A stretch of DNA of 64,000 nt, taken from NCBI RefSeq assembly GCF_026967805.1, contig NZ_JAPVBG010000004.1:62001-126000 (forward strand). The letters are read 5' to 3'. Position 1 is the stretch's first letter. Each line of letters starts with the position of its first letter. Origin of the DNA: Blastococcus sp. VKM Ac-2987 (GTDB taxonomy: Bacteria > Actinomycetota > Actinomycetes > Mycobacteriales > Geodermatophilaceae). The position numbers and the translations under genes were made by a program. The notes under the pieces are model-generated. The model saw only the letters and a program-made list of their open reading frames with translations, was not told where the DNA came from and made no database searches. Shown here piece by piece: positions 45,634 to 53,841 of this stretch.

Positions 45634-46505
45634 GACGACGGGTCGCGGTCGGGATACCGCGCGCGGGCGAGGGCGTAGACCCCGAACGCGCCGAACCCGG
45701 CCGCGACCCCGGTGAGCAGCCACGGCCCGGCGCCCACCCCGGCGATCGCCGTCATCGCGCCGTCGAGGCCGGTGGCGGTGGAGACGTCGCGGGAGGTGGC
45801 CGCGCGCCACAGCAGGACGCCGACCAGCCCGAACGCGATGCCCTTCGCCAGGTAGCCGATCCGCCCGAGGACCTCGATCACCGGTTCCCAGCGGTCGGGG
45901 GCCGCGGGCAGGTCGATGTCGCGCAGAAAGCCCGCGGTGCAGCCGCGCACGAACACGTAGAGCCCGACGGCGACCACCCCCGCCGCGACCGCGCCGATGA
46001 GCAGCGACCCGCCGGGGATCAGCAGCGTCTCCTCGGTGAGGCCGCGCAGCCGCTCGTCCGCCTCGTACTCGAGGCCGACGGCGAACAGCAGCGCGGTGAT
46101 CCCGAGGAACCCGTACACCGCGCCCTTGGCCAGGCACTTCGCGCAGACCACGGCGGTGTGCACCCGGTGCGCCGGCTCCAGCAGCCCGTGCCACCAGAGC
46201 AGCACCTCGGCGGCCTGCCACACGGCGAGGGAGAGCATGCCGAGACCGATGGCGACCAGCAGCAGCCGCCCGCCCGGTCCGCCGGCGACGGTGAGCAGCG
46301 CGCCGGTCTGGTCGGCGTCCGCGCCGCGCAGGCCCATCGCCATGCGCAGGGCCAGCACGCCGATGAGCAGGTGCATCGCCCCGTACGCGATCAGGCCGGC
46401 GCGGGCGAGGTGGGTGAGCACCGGGGAGTCGGTGACCCGGCGGACCCGGTCGACCAGGAGGTGCAGCCGGTGCACCAGGGAACGCGCGGCGGAGGCCGGC
46501 GGCAT
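45630..46505 (-). CDS. DUF1206 membrane protein (downstream copy)
   Basis: A 291-residue membrane protein made of three DUF1206 repeats of about 70 residues, each with two helices: THLARAGLIAYGAMHLLIG, VVCAKCLAKGAVYGFLGIT and EVLGRIGYLAKGIAFGLVG. Function unknown. The ATG overlaps the stop of the homologous gene upstream by one base (TGATG), so the two paralogues are co-translated. The tail overlaps the SDR gene by four bases. Confidence 0.88.
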   Translation of the reverse strand: MPPASAARSLVHRLHLLVDRVRRVTDSPVLTHLARAGLIAYGAMHLLIGVLALRMAMGLRGADADQTGALLTVAGGPGGRLLLVAIGLGMLSLAVWQAAEVLLWWHGLLEPAHRVHTAVVCAKCLAKGAVYGFLGITALLFAVGLEYEADERLRGLTEETLLIPGGSLLIGAVAAGVVAVGLYVFVRGCTAGFLRDIDLPAAPDRWEPVIEVLGRIGYLAKGIAFGLVGVLLWRAATSRDVSTATGLDGAMTAIAGVGAGPWLLTGVAAGFGAFGVYALARARYPDRDPSS

Positions 46506-47359
46506 CAGGTCCGTTCGGGGAAGCGGGCGCGGACGAAGCAGAAGGCGCCGAACGCCGCGATCCCGAGCGCGACCAGCGTGAGCAGCACCTGCCCGGCGGG
46601 GGCGTCGAGCACCAGGTGGAGGGCGCCGTCGAGGCCGTCGGCCTTGGACGCGTCGAAGGTGATCGCGGACCAGACGAGCAGCCCGCCGATCAGCCCCAGG
46701 GCGACGCCCTTGCCCGGGAAGCCGGCCTGGCCCAGCCGGGTGACCAGCCGGGTGGTCCCGGCCGAGCAACCGGCGAGGTCGATCTCCTTGAGGAAGCGCT
46801 TCGTTACGCCCTTGTAGACGTGGTAGACGCCGACGCCCACCACGACCAGCCCGATGGCACCGACCAGCCACCGCCCACCGGGCCAGCCGAAGACGCCGGC
46901 CGCGGTCTGCTGCGGGGTGCTCGAGCCGCTGCTCTGCCCGGTGCCGCTGGCGTAGCGGAACGCCAGCACCGCCAGCGCCAGGTAGATGAGGGTCTTGGCG
47001 ACCGCCTTGCCGGTCCGCACCAGCGCCTGCTTCCGGCGGTCGCCGGACGCGGTCAGCCCGTGCCGCCAGCGGAGGATCTCGGCGGCCTGCCACAGCGCCA
47101 GCGCGACCAGGCCGACGGTCAGCACCCAGAGCAGCGGCTCGCCCAGCGGCTGCTGGGCCAGGGTCGCCAGCGCCCCCGACTGGTCGGCCTGCTGGCCGCT
47201 GCTACCGCCCCACGCCAGCTGCAGCGCCAGCCAGGCGATCAGCAGGTGGACCAGCCCGTAGGCGACCAGCCCGACGCGGGCCAGGTGCTCGAGGGCGTCG
47301 CTGTTCCCGGCCTGCTTCGCCGTGCCCGCCGCCGACCGGGCGTTGCCCTGCACGCTCAT
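46505..47359 (-). CDS. DUF1206 membrane protein (upstream copy)
   Basis: A 284-residue protein with the same three-repeat layout: EHLARVGLVAYGLVHLLIA, LVRTGKAVAKTLIYLALAV and VTRLGQAGFPGKGVALGLI. Arrangement and length match the downstream paralogue, but sequence identity is only moderate, so the duplication is old. A Gly/Ser linker (GTGQSSGSSTPQQ) separates repeats 2 and 3. ATG start; divergent from the Cys-tailed membrane protein. The two probably form a hetero-oligomer (inference). Confidence 0.88.
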   Translation of the reverse strand: MSVQGNARSAAGTAKQAGNSDALEHLARVGLVAYGLVHLLIAWLALQLAWGGSSGQQADQSGALATLAQQPLGEPLLWVLTVGLVALALWQAAEILRWRHGLTASGDRRKQALVRTGKAVAKTLIYLALAVLAFRYASGTGQSSGSSTPQQTAAGVFGWPGGRWLVGAIGLVVVGVGVYHVYKGVTKRFLKEIDLAGCSAGTTRLVTRLGQAGFPGKGVALGLIGGLLVWSAITFDASKADGLDGALHLVLDAPAGQVLLTLVALGIAAFGAFCFVRARFPERT

Positions 47360-47476
47360 CTCGGGTGCCCTCCTGACCTCGGTCCTGGCCGCGTGGAGCG
47401 CGGAGATGATCAGCGTGGCACGCACTCCCGTCCGGTGCCTCCTCGAGGACCCGGGCGGGTGAGGGACACTGGTGCC

Positions 47477-48139
47477 GTGGCGAACGGAACCGGAATCCTC
47501 TCGGCCGGCACGGTGGGCATGGCGACCCCCGAGGTGGCGCGGCGCACGTGGCCGCGCTGGCTGGCCCTCGGCGTCGGGATGGTCGCCGTCGCGGTGGTCG
47601 CGGTGGTGTGGGACGAAGCCGGTGCCCGGCTGCTCCTCGGCGCGCTGGGTCTCTTCCTGGCCGTGCGCGGCGCGGCGCTGCTGAGCGCCGCCCGCACGGG
47701 TGCGCTCGACCGCGAACCGGCCGGCCGGGCCCGGTCGCTGGGCACGGTCGCCGTCGCGGCCGGTGCCGCCGGGCTGGTCGTGGCGGTCGCCTCGGCGTCG
47801 CTGTCGGCGGCGGTGCTGCTCGTCGGCGTCCCGGTGCTGCTGCTCACCACCTCGGCGGGCCTGCTGGCCCGGGAGGGCGTCGCCCGGCGCGGCGGGCAGG
47901 CGCTGCTCGTCTGGTCGCTGCTGGTCACCGGTCTGCTCGTCGCCACCGGGCTCGCGCAGGGCTGGGACCGGGCCGCCGACGTGGCGACCGTCGTCGCCGC
48001 CCTGGCCGTCGCGGTCCTCGGCATCCCGCTGCTGATCGCCGCGGTCAACCTGCGCACGGTCGCCGCCGCGCCCGCGCCCGAGCCGGTGCGCTCCGGTTGC
48101 GGTGGCTGCGCCTGCGGCGCCGGGGGCTGCGGCTCCTGA
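47477..48139 (+). CDS. Membrane protein with a Cys/Gly-rich C-terminal tail
   Basis: A 220-residue protein with six hydrophobic segments between residues 25 and 195, DUF308/HdeD-like in layout (RRTWPRWLALGVGMVAVAVV). The last residues, SGCGGCACGAGGCGS, hold four cysteines in a metal-binding-like CxxCxCxxxxC spacing. GTG start. No named family is certain. Next on the strand, 78 bp on, is the macro-like/SIR2 gene. Confidence 0.75.
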   Translation: MANGTGILSAGTVGMATPEVARRTWPRWLALGVGMVAVAVVAVVWDEAGARLLLGALGLFLAVRGAALLSAARTGALDREPAGRARSLGTVAVAAGAAGLVVAVASASLSAAVLLVGVPVLLLTTSAGLLAREGVARRGGQALLVWSLLVTGLLVATGLAQGWDRAADVATVVAALAVAVLGIPLLIAAVNLRTVAAAPAPEPVRSGCGGCACGAGGCGS

Positions 48140-48217
48140 CCGCTCCGCCGCTCGCCGTCCCGGGCTGCGGCCGGAGCCGTTCCGCATATCCGCCGGGCGC
48201 TGGGTAAGGAGCACGGC

Positions 48218-49825
48218 GTGGGTGGACACGTCTTCGTCGTCGGCGCCGACCTCACCCGGCTCTCCTGCGACGACGTGCTGGTGCCCACCGACCGCTCCCT
48301 GCGGGTCGCCCGCAGCTGGCGCCCGCTGTTCCCCGACGAGCTGATCACCGACCAGCAGGCCGAGGGCGACTGCCTCGGCATGTCGTGGGCCGGGGACGAG
48401 CGGGTGCTCGAGGTCCCCGGGGACGGCGCCCGGCGTGCCTGGCTGGTCGACACCGTCGACGACGGCGGCCGCGGGCTGCCCTGGCTGCTCGACGGCGCCC
48501 GCGAGGCGCTGGCCGCCGTCGCCCGGCGGCGGGTGCCCGAGCCGGCGCACGGGCGGGCGCGGCGGCTGGTCGGGCTGCCTGCGCTGGGCACCGGCTGGGG
48601 CGGCGCCGCGGGCCAGCGCGGCGAGCTGCTGCAGCAGCTGCTGCCGGTGCTGCGGGCGGCCGCCGAGGAGCACGGCTTCGACGTCGCCCTGGTGCTGCGC
48701 GGGCCGAGCGACCTGGCCGCCGCTCAGCGGGTGCGCCGCGGGGAGGACGGCGGCTGGGACCTCCCCGGGCACCTGCGGCAGCTGGCCGAGGACCTGGGGG
48801 AGCGGGCCCGCCGGGGCCAGCTGGCGCTGTTCATCGGCGCCGGGGTGAGCGCGGCGGCGGGGCTGCCCACCTGGGAGGAGCTGGTCGACGAGCTGGCCAC
48901 CCGCTCCGGGCTGGACGACGAGTTGCGCGCGGGGCTGTCCCGGCTGCCGCCGCAGGACTCCGCCGCGCTGCTGGCCCGGGAGCTGGGGACGGCGGAGATG
49001 GAGGCGTTCGTCGCCGAGCGGTTCGGCCCGGGGGCGTACGCGCTGGCGCACGCCCTCATCGCGGCCACCCCGGTGCAGGAGTTCGTGACCACCAACTACG
49101 ACCCCCTGGTGGAGCTGGCCGCCGCCGACATCGGCCGGTCGGTGACGCTGCTGCCGTACGAGGAGGCGCGTCCCGGGGCGCCGTGGCTGCTGAAGCTGCA
49201 CGGGGACGCCGCGCACCCGGAGAGCGTGGTGCTGACCCGCGAGGAGTACCTGCAGTTCGGCAACCAGGGCGCGGCGCTGGCGGGGGTGCTGCACTCGCTG
49301 CTGCTCACCCGGCACGTGCTGTTCGTGGGCACCTCGATGCTGGACGACGACCTGATCCGGATCGCCCACCAGGTGCGCACCGCGCTGCGGACGCAGGGAT
49401 CGGGCACCGCCCGGCGCACCGGCACGGTGCTCGCGCTGCGCGAGGACCCGGCCCGCGCCCGCCTGTGGGAGCAGGACGTCGAGACGGTGGCGATGAGCCC
49501 CGCCGACGGCGAGCCGGCGGAGGCCGCGCGCCGGCTGGAGGTGCTGCTGGACCTCATCGGCTGCCTCTCCACCCCGCCCACCGGCTACCTGCTCGACCCG
49601 GCCTACCGCGGGCTGCTGAACGAGGAGGAGCGCGCGCTGGCCGGAGCGCTGCGGTGCGTCGCGGACGTGCTCCCCGAGGACGCGTCGTCCACCGCCGCGC
49701 TGGAGGTGGCCGGGCTGCTCCGCCGGCTGGGCCACGGCAGCTCCGCCGCCGACGGCGAGGACCCGCCGCCGGACACCGCCACCCGGCGCCACGACGACCG
49801 CACGCAGGAGCAGCGGCCGGGCTGA
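48218..49825 (+). CDS. Fusion of a macro-like domain and a SIR2 domain
   Basis: A 535-residue soluble protein. Residues 5-165 resemble a macro (ADP-ribose-binding) domain: VVGADLTRLSCDDVLVPTD (7-25) and GLPALGTGWGG (119-129), then a helix ending DVALVL. Residues 200-445 are SIR2: FIGAGVSAAAGLPTWEELV (GAGxS 207-211), TTNYD (291-295), LKLHGD with catalytic His328, and FVGTSMLDDDL. All SIR2 catalytic residues are intact, so NAD+ hydrolysis, deacylation or ADP-ribosyl transfer is possible. The C-terminal 90 residues are unknown. GTG start with AAGGAG. SIR2 proteins of this type include antiphage NADases. Confidence 0.82.
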   Translation: MGGHVFVVGADLTRLSCDDVLVPTDRSLRVARSWRPLFPDELITDQQAEGDCLGMSWAGDERVLEVPGDGARRAWLVDTVDDGGRGLPWLLDGAREALAAVARRRVPEPAHGRARRLVGLPALGTGWGGAAGQRGELLQQLLPVLRAAAEEHGFDVALVLRGPSDLAAAQRVRRGEDGGWDLPGHLRQLAEDLGERARRGQLALFIGAGVSAAAGLPTWEELVDELATRSGLDDELRAGLSRLPPQDSAALLARELGTAEMEAFVAERFGPGAYALAHALIAATPVQEFVTTNYDPLVELAAADIGRSVTLLPYEEARPGAPWLLKLHGDAAHPESVVLTREEYLQFGNQGAALAGVLHSLLLTRHVLFVGTSMLDDDLIRIAHQVRTALRTQGSGTARRTGTVLALREDPARARLWEQDVETVAMSPADGEPAEAARRLEVLLDLIGCLSTPPTGYLLDPAYRGLLNEEERALAGALRCVADVLPEDASSTAALEVAGLLRRLGHGSSAADGEDPPPDTATRRHDDRTQEQRPG

Positions 49826-49865
49826 CCACGGTTGCCCGCGGCAGCCGCTGGGCAGGCAGACGCGC

Positions 49866-51095
49866 ATGCCTCGACTCGAGAACGGCCTGAAGCTGCTGGC
49901 GAAGGGCTACGCGTGGCTGCCCGACGAGCGGCGCCGCACGGGCGGTCGCCCGGTCGCGACCCGGCTCGGCGGGATGCCGGCGTACGGCATCGAGGGCCCC
50001 GACGCCGCGCGGTTCCTCTACGACGAGGACCACGTGCGCCGGTCGCACGCCATCCCCGAGCCGGTGCAGGGCACGCTGTTCGGCAAGGGGGCGGTGCACA
50101 CCCTCGACGGGGAGCTGCACCGGGTCCGCAAGGCGATGTTCGTCGCGCTGCTCATGCGCGAGGAGGGCATCGCCTCCCTTGTGGAGCGCGCGACGGCGGA
50201 GTGGGAGCGGGCGGCGGGGGAGTGGTCGACCCGGCCGCGCATCGTCGTGCTCGACGAGGCCGCCCGGGTGATCGCCGGGTCGGTGACCCGCTGGACCGGG
50301 ATCCCGCTGCGCGACGACGAGGTGGCCGGCCTGGCGCGGGACCTGGTCGCGATGGTCGACGGGTTCGCCTCCGGCGGGCCGCGGCACTTCCGGGCCCGCC
50401 GGGCGCGCGGCCGCCGGGAGAGGTGGCTGTCCTCGCTGGTCCGCGACGTGCGCAGCGGCCGGGTCGCCGTCGAGGAGGGCTCGGCGGTCGACGTCGTGTC
50501 GCGGCACCGGGACGCCGACGGGACGCAGCTGCCCCCGCACGTGGCCGCCGTGGAGCTGCTCAACATCATCCGGCCGACGACGGCGGTCGCCTGGTTCCTG
50601 GCCTTCTCCGGGCACGCGCTCGTGCGCTGGCCGGAGCACCGCGAGCGGCTGGCGAGCGGCGACCCGGCGTTCGCGGAGGCGTGGGCGCACGAGGTGCGGC
50701 GCTTCTACCCGTTCGCTCCGTTCATCGGCGGGCGGGCACCGCGCGAGGTCGAGTTCGACGGGCAGCGCATCCCCGAGCACGCCATGGTGCTGCTGGACCT
50801 CTACGGGCAGAACCACGACCCGGAGCTCTGGGACGCCCCCTACGCCTTCCGGCCCGCGCGCTTCATCGACCGGAAGATCGGCGAGTTCGACCTGGTGCCG
50901 CAGGGCGGTGGCGACCCCCGCACCGGCCACCGCTGCCCGGGGGAGCAGCTCACCGTCGCGCTGCTCGCCGGGCTCGCGGTGGAGCTGGCCCGGCTGGACT
51001 ACGAGGTGCCCGGGCAGGACCTCACCATCGCCCTGCACCGCATCCCGGCCCGGCCGGCCAGCGGCGTCGTCCTGCGGGTGCGCGGCCTGGCCTGA
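49866..51095 (+). CDS. CYP152-like P450 fatty-acid peroxygenase
   Basis: A 409-residue P450. Heme Cys357 lies in GHRCPGEQ; ExxR is E276-R279. The I-helix has NIIRPTTAVAWF with R236-P237, the Arg-Pro pair that in the CYP152 family (Bacillus P450BSbeta) binds the fatty-acid carboxylate and replaces the usual acid-alcohol pair, so H2O2 rather than O2/redox partner is expected. It hydroxylates or decarboxylates fatty acids. No ferredoxin gene is adjacent, which fits. ATG 40 bp after the macro-like/SIR2 stop. Confidence 0.9.
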   Translation: MPRLENGLKLLAKGYAWLPDERRRTGGRPVATRLGGMPAYGIEGPDAARFLYDEDHVRRSHAIPEPVQGTLFGKGAVHTLDGELHRVRKAMFVALLMREEGIASLVERATAEWERAAGEWSTRPRIVVLDEAARVIAGSVTRWTGIPLRDDEVAGLARDLVAMVDGFASGGPRHFRARRARGRRERWLSSLVRDVRSGRVAVEEGSAVDVVSRHRDADGTQLPPHVAAVELLNIIRPTTAVAWFLAFSGHALVRWPEHRERLASGDPAFAEAWAHEVRRFYPFAPFIGGRAPREVEFDGQRIPEHAMVLLDLYGQNHDPELWDAPYAFRPARFIDRKIGEFDLVPQGGGDPRTGHRCPGEQLTVALLAGLAVELARLDYEVPGQDLTIALHRIPARPASGVVLRVRGLA

Positions 51096-51106
51096 GGTCC
51101 TCCCGC

Positions 51107-51151
51107 GGAAGTCTGTCTCTGCCCAGCCCTGGTGGGCAGAGACGGACTTCC
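51107..51151. terminator. Bidirectional terminator between P450 and HelR-like genes
   Basis: GGAAGTCTGTCTCTGCCCA (51107-51125) pairs with 51133-51151 over 19 bp with a single G-T pair and a 7-nt loop. It starts 12 bp after the P450 stop and lies 27 bp from the end of the convergent gene. Confidence 0.85.
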
Positions 51152-51177
51152 CGGAGAACACCCCCGGGGCCGGCTGC

Positions 51178-53499
51178 TCAGCGCGGGTCGAGGCCCTTCA
51201 GCTCGCGGGGCAGCTCGCCGGGGTGGAGGACGCCGAGCCGCTGGGTGGCGCGGGTGAGGGCCACGTAGAGGTCGTTGGAGCCGCGCACCCCCTCGGTGAG
51301 GATCCCGGCGGGGTCGGCGACGAGCACCGAGTCGAACTCCAGGCCCTTGCTGCCCTCGGGGGTGAGGACGACGGGGCCCGCGGTGAGGTCGCCGTCGGCC
51401 GCCGCCGACGGGACGGCGGCGCGCACGGCGGCGGTGACCGCCTCGACCCGGCTGCGCGGGACGACGACGCCGAGGGTGCCCGCCGCGGCGTCGAGCTCCG
51501 CGGCGGCGGCCGCCACCGCGGCGACCAGCTCGTCCTCGGGCACCTGCCGGGCCCACGGCCGCTCGCCGGTGGAGCGCACCGACCGGGCCGCCGACGTGGC
51601 CGCCCCGCCGGCGACGAGCACCTCGGCGGCGACGTCCATGATCTCCGCGGGGGTGCGGTAGTTGACGGTCAGCTCCTCCAGGCGCCACCCGCGCAGGTCC
51701 CGCGGGCCGAGCGCCGGCTCGAGCACCTCCGCCCAGCTGGAGGCGCCGGCGGCGGAGCCGGTCTGGGCCACGTCGCCGACCAGCGTCATCGACCGGGTCG
51801 GGCAGCGGCGCAGCAGCACCCGCCAGGCCATGGCCGACAGCTCCTGCGCCTCGTCGACGATGACGTGCCCGTAGGTCCAGGTGCGGTCGGCCGCGGCGCG
51901 CTGGGCGGTCGACCGGTGGTCGGCGACCTCCTGCCGCTCGGCCAGCCCCTCGGCGTCGAGCAGGTCGCCGGCGGAGAGCTCCTCCGACTCCTCCTCGGTC
52001 TCCCAGTCGGTGGAGCGGGAGCCGTGCAGCAGGTCGAGCGTCTCCTGAGCGTCCCGCAGCCGGCGCTGCCGCTCCCGGCGGTCGGCGGACCGCTGCGCGC
52101 TGTCGTCGACGCCCAGCAGCTCGTCGGCCTCCTCCAGCAGCGGGACGTCGGCCGGGGTCCACGGCGCGGACGGCGGTCGGAGCAGCAGCTCGCGGTCGGC
52201 GTCGGACCAGCCCCGGGTCGCCGCCTCCAGCCGCCGGCGCGAGGAGAAAAGGTCGCGCAGCAGCCGCTCGGCGGTGAGCCGGGGCCAGAGCCGGTCGACC
52301 AGTGCGTGGACGGCCGGCTCGGCGGCCACCTCGCGGCGCAGCGCGGCGACGTCGCCCTCCCCGAGGAGGTTGCCGCCGCCCAGCACGTTCTCCCCTAGCT
52401 TGCCGGCGTACTTGCGGGCGACCAGGTCGACCAGTGCGTGCGCGAACGCCGGCCGGGCCTCGTTGTGCAGCCGGGAGACGGCCCGGGCGCGGCTGCGGGC
52501 GCGCGCGGCGTCGGCCTTGGTGACGCGCAGCGGCGTCCCGTCGATGGTGAGCAGCGCCGGCTCGTCCAGGACCGCCTGCCGGTTGCGCAGTGCGGCGGTG
52601 ACGACGTCGACCATCGCCAGGCGGCCCTTGACCACGGCCACCTCCGGGCGCTCGGGCGCGTGCGCCGGGAGGCCGGGCCGTAGCCCGCCCAGGTCGGTGA
52701 GCACCACGCCGGTCTCGCCCAGCGAGGGCAGCACGTCGGCGATGTAGCCCAGGAAGGTCGGGGAGGGGCCGACGACGAGCAGCCCGCTGCGCGCCAGCCG
52801 CTCCCGGTGCGTGTAGAGCAGGTAGGCGGCGCGGTGCAGGGCGACCGCCGTCTTGCCGGTGCCGGGTCCGCCCTGCACGACCAGGACACCGCGGTGGTCG
52901 GCCCGGATGATCCGGTCCTGCTCGGCCTGGATGGTGCGCACGATGTCGTTCATCCGGCCGGTGCGGGTGGCGTTGAGCGCGGCCAGCAGCACCGACTCGC
53001 CGGCCAGCCCGGACCGCTGGGCGAGCTCGGGGTCGGTGAGGTCGAGGGTCTCGTCGGTGAGGCCCACGACCGTGCGGCCGCGGGTGCGGAGGTGCCGGCG
53101 GCGCCGGACGCCGAGGTCGTGCAGCGGCGTGGCCGTGTAGAACGGCTGGGCCGCCGGGGCGCGCCAGTCGACCAGCAGCGGCTCCTCCCGGCCGTCGTCG
53201 GCGTTCAGCCCGATCCGGCCGATGTAGCGCGCCACCTCGCTGTCGTACCGGTCGAGCCGGCCGAAGCACAGCCCGCTGTCGGCCGCGTCGAGGGCGACGA
53301 TCCGCTGGGAGTGCAGCTCGACCGCCGCCTCCCGCTCACCGATCGCCTGCGGGTTGTGCGGAACGGTGGCCAGCGCCTCCTGGAGGCGGGTGACGGTGCG
53401 CGCCCGCACCTCGTCGAGCCGCTGGTGCAGGCCGGTGACGTAGGTCTGCTCCGTCGCGAGCTCGGCGTCCTGCGTCGCTGCCTGTCGTGCTGTCGTCAA
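51178..53499 (-). CDS. HelD/HelR-type RNA polymerase-recycling ATPase
   Basis: A 773-residue superfamily-1 (UvrD-like) ATPase. N-terminal coiled coil (about 1-60, starting EQTYVTGLHQRLDEVRART), then FGRLDRYDSEVARYIGRIGL and LLVDWRAPAAQPFYTATP as in HelD; Walker A GGPGTGKT (210-217); VIVDEAQELSAMAW (motif II); TPEGSKGLEFDSVLV (motif V); VALTRATQRL (motif VI). Actinobacterial HelD/HelR removes stalled or rifamycin-bound RNA polymerase from DNA. TTG start (53499), the only one before the coiled coil. I found no rifamycin-associated element upstream. Confidence 0.88.
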   Translation of the reverse strand: MTTARQAATQDAELATEQTYVTGLHQRLDEVRARTVTRLQEALATVPHNPQAIGEREAAVELHSQRIVALDAADSGLCFGRLDRYDSEVARYIGRIGLNADDGREEPLLVDWRAPAAQPFYTATPLHDLGVRRRRHLRTRGRTVVGLTDETLDLTDPELAQRSGLAGESVLLAALNATRTGRMNDIVRTIQAEQDRIIRADHRGVLVVQGGPGTGKTAVALHRAAYLLYTHRERLARSGLLVVGPSPTFLGYIADVLPSLGETGVVLTDLGGLRPGLPAHAPERPEVAVVKGRLAMVDVVTAALRNRQAVLDEPALLTIDGTPLRVTKADAARARSRARAVSRLHNEARPAFAHALVDLVARKYAGKLGENVLGGGNLLGEGDVAALRREVAAEPAVHALVDRLWPRLTAERLLRDLFSSRRRLEAATRGWSDADRELLLRPPSAPWTPADVPLLEEADELLGVDDSAQRSADRRERQRRLRDAQETLDLLHGSRSTDWETEEESEELSAGDLLDAEGLAERQEVADHRSTAQRAAADRTWTYGHVIVDEAQELSAMAWRVLLRRCPTRSMTLVGDVAQTGSAAGASSWAEVLEPALGPRDLRGWRLEELTVNYRTPAEIMDVAAEVLVAGGAATSAARSVRSTGERPWARQVPEDELVAAVAAAAAELDAAAGTLGVVVPRSRVEAVTAAVRAAVPSAAADGDLTAGPVVLTPEGSKGLEFDSVLVADPAGILTEGVRGSNDLYVALTRATQRLGVLHPGELPRELKGLDPR

Positions 53500-53663
53500 G
53501 GCCCATCGCTTCCGTCGTCAGTTCCGACGGACAACTATCGTCCGCGCGGCCGCGGCGGGCACGCAGGCGGGCTGTGAGCCTCCGCCCAAAGGCAACGTCG
53601 GCGTCACCTCCGGGACATCCGGGCTGCCTACCGTCGGGAGCACACACTCCCGAGGGGGCAGCC

Positions 53664-53771
53664 ATGAGCACCACCACGAAGGAACGGACCACCTGGGTCT
53701 GCGACAACTGCCAGGGACAGGCCGTCACGCCGCGCAAGCGCTGCCGCGAGTGCGGGACGTCGCGCTACTGA
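53664..53771 (+). CDS. 35-residue zinc-ribbon microprotein
   Basis: MSTTTKERTTWVCDNC start, with CxxC at 13/16 and a second CxxC at 27/30 (CRECGTSRY end): a complete four-Cys zinc ribbon. ATG with a GAGGGGGC ribosome-binding stretch. The eleven residues between the knuckles are basic, suggesting nucleic acid or ribosome contact. It lies alone, divergent from HelR-like, and is easy to miss. Confidence 0.75.
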   Translation: MSTTTKERTTWVCDNCQGQAVTPRKRCRECGTSRY

Positions 53772-53841
53772 GCAGCGGCCGAGGGCGCCGACCGGCAGGC
53801 GCTGACGCCGAGCGGCAACCGCTCACGCGGCAGGACGTCGC

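Noticed and set aside
48218..49825. SirTM-type (lipoylation-linked) sirtuin
   Set aside because: No adjacent macro-domain gene, GcvH-like or lipoate ligase gene as in SirTM operons, and the SIR2 resembles the larger prokaryotic SIR2-like class.
46505..49867. Possible large minus-strand protein covering the macro-like/SIR2 gene
   Set aside because: Only the segment from 47359 to 46505 has a domain (DUF1206); the rest is a shadow of the plus-strand genes.
53500..53663. Rifamycin-associated element before the HelR-like gene
   Set aside because: No inverted repeat resembling the remembered 19-bp element was found; GGGCCTTGAC near 53499 is not symmetric.
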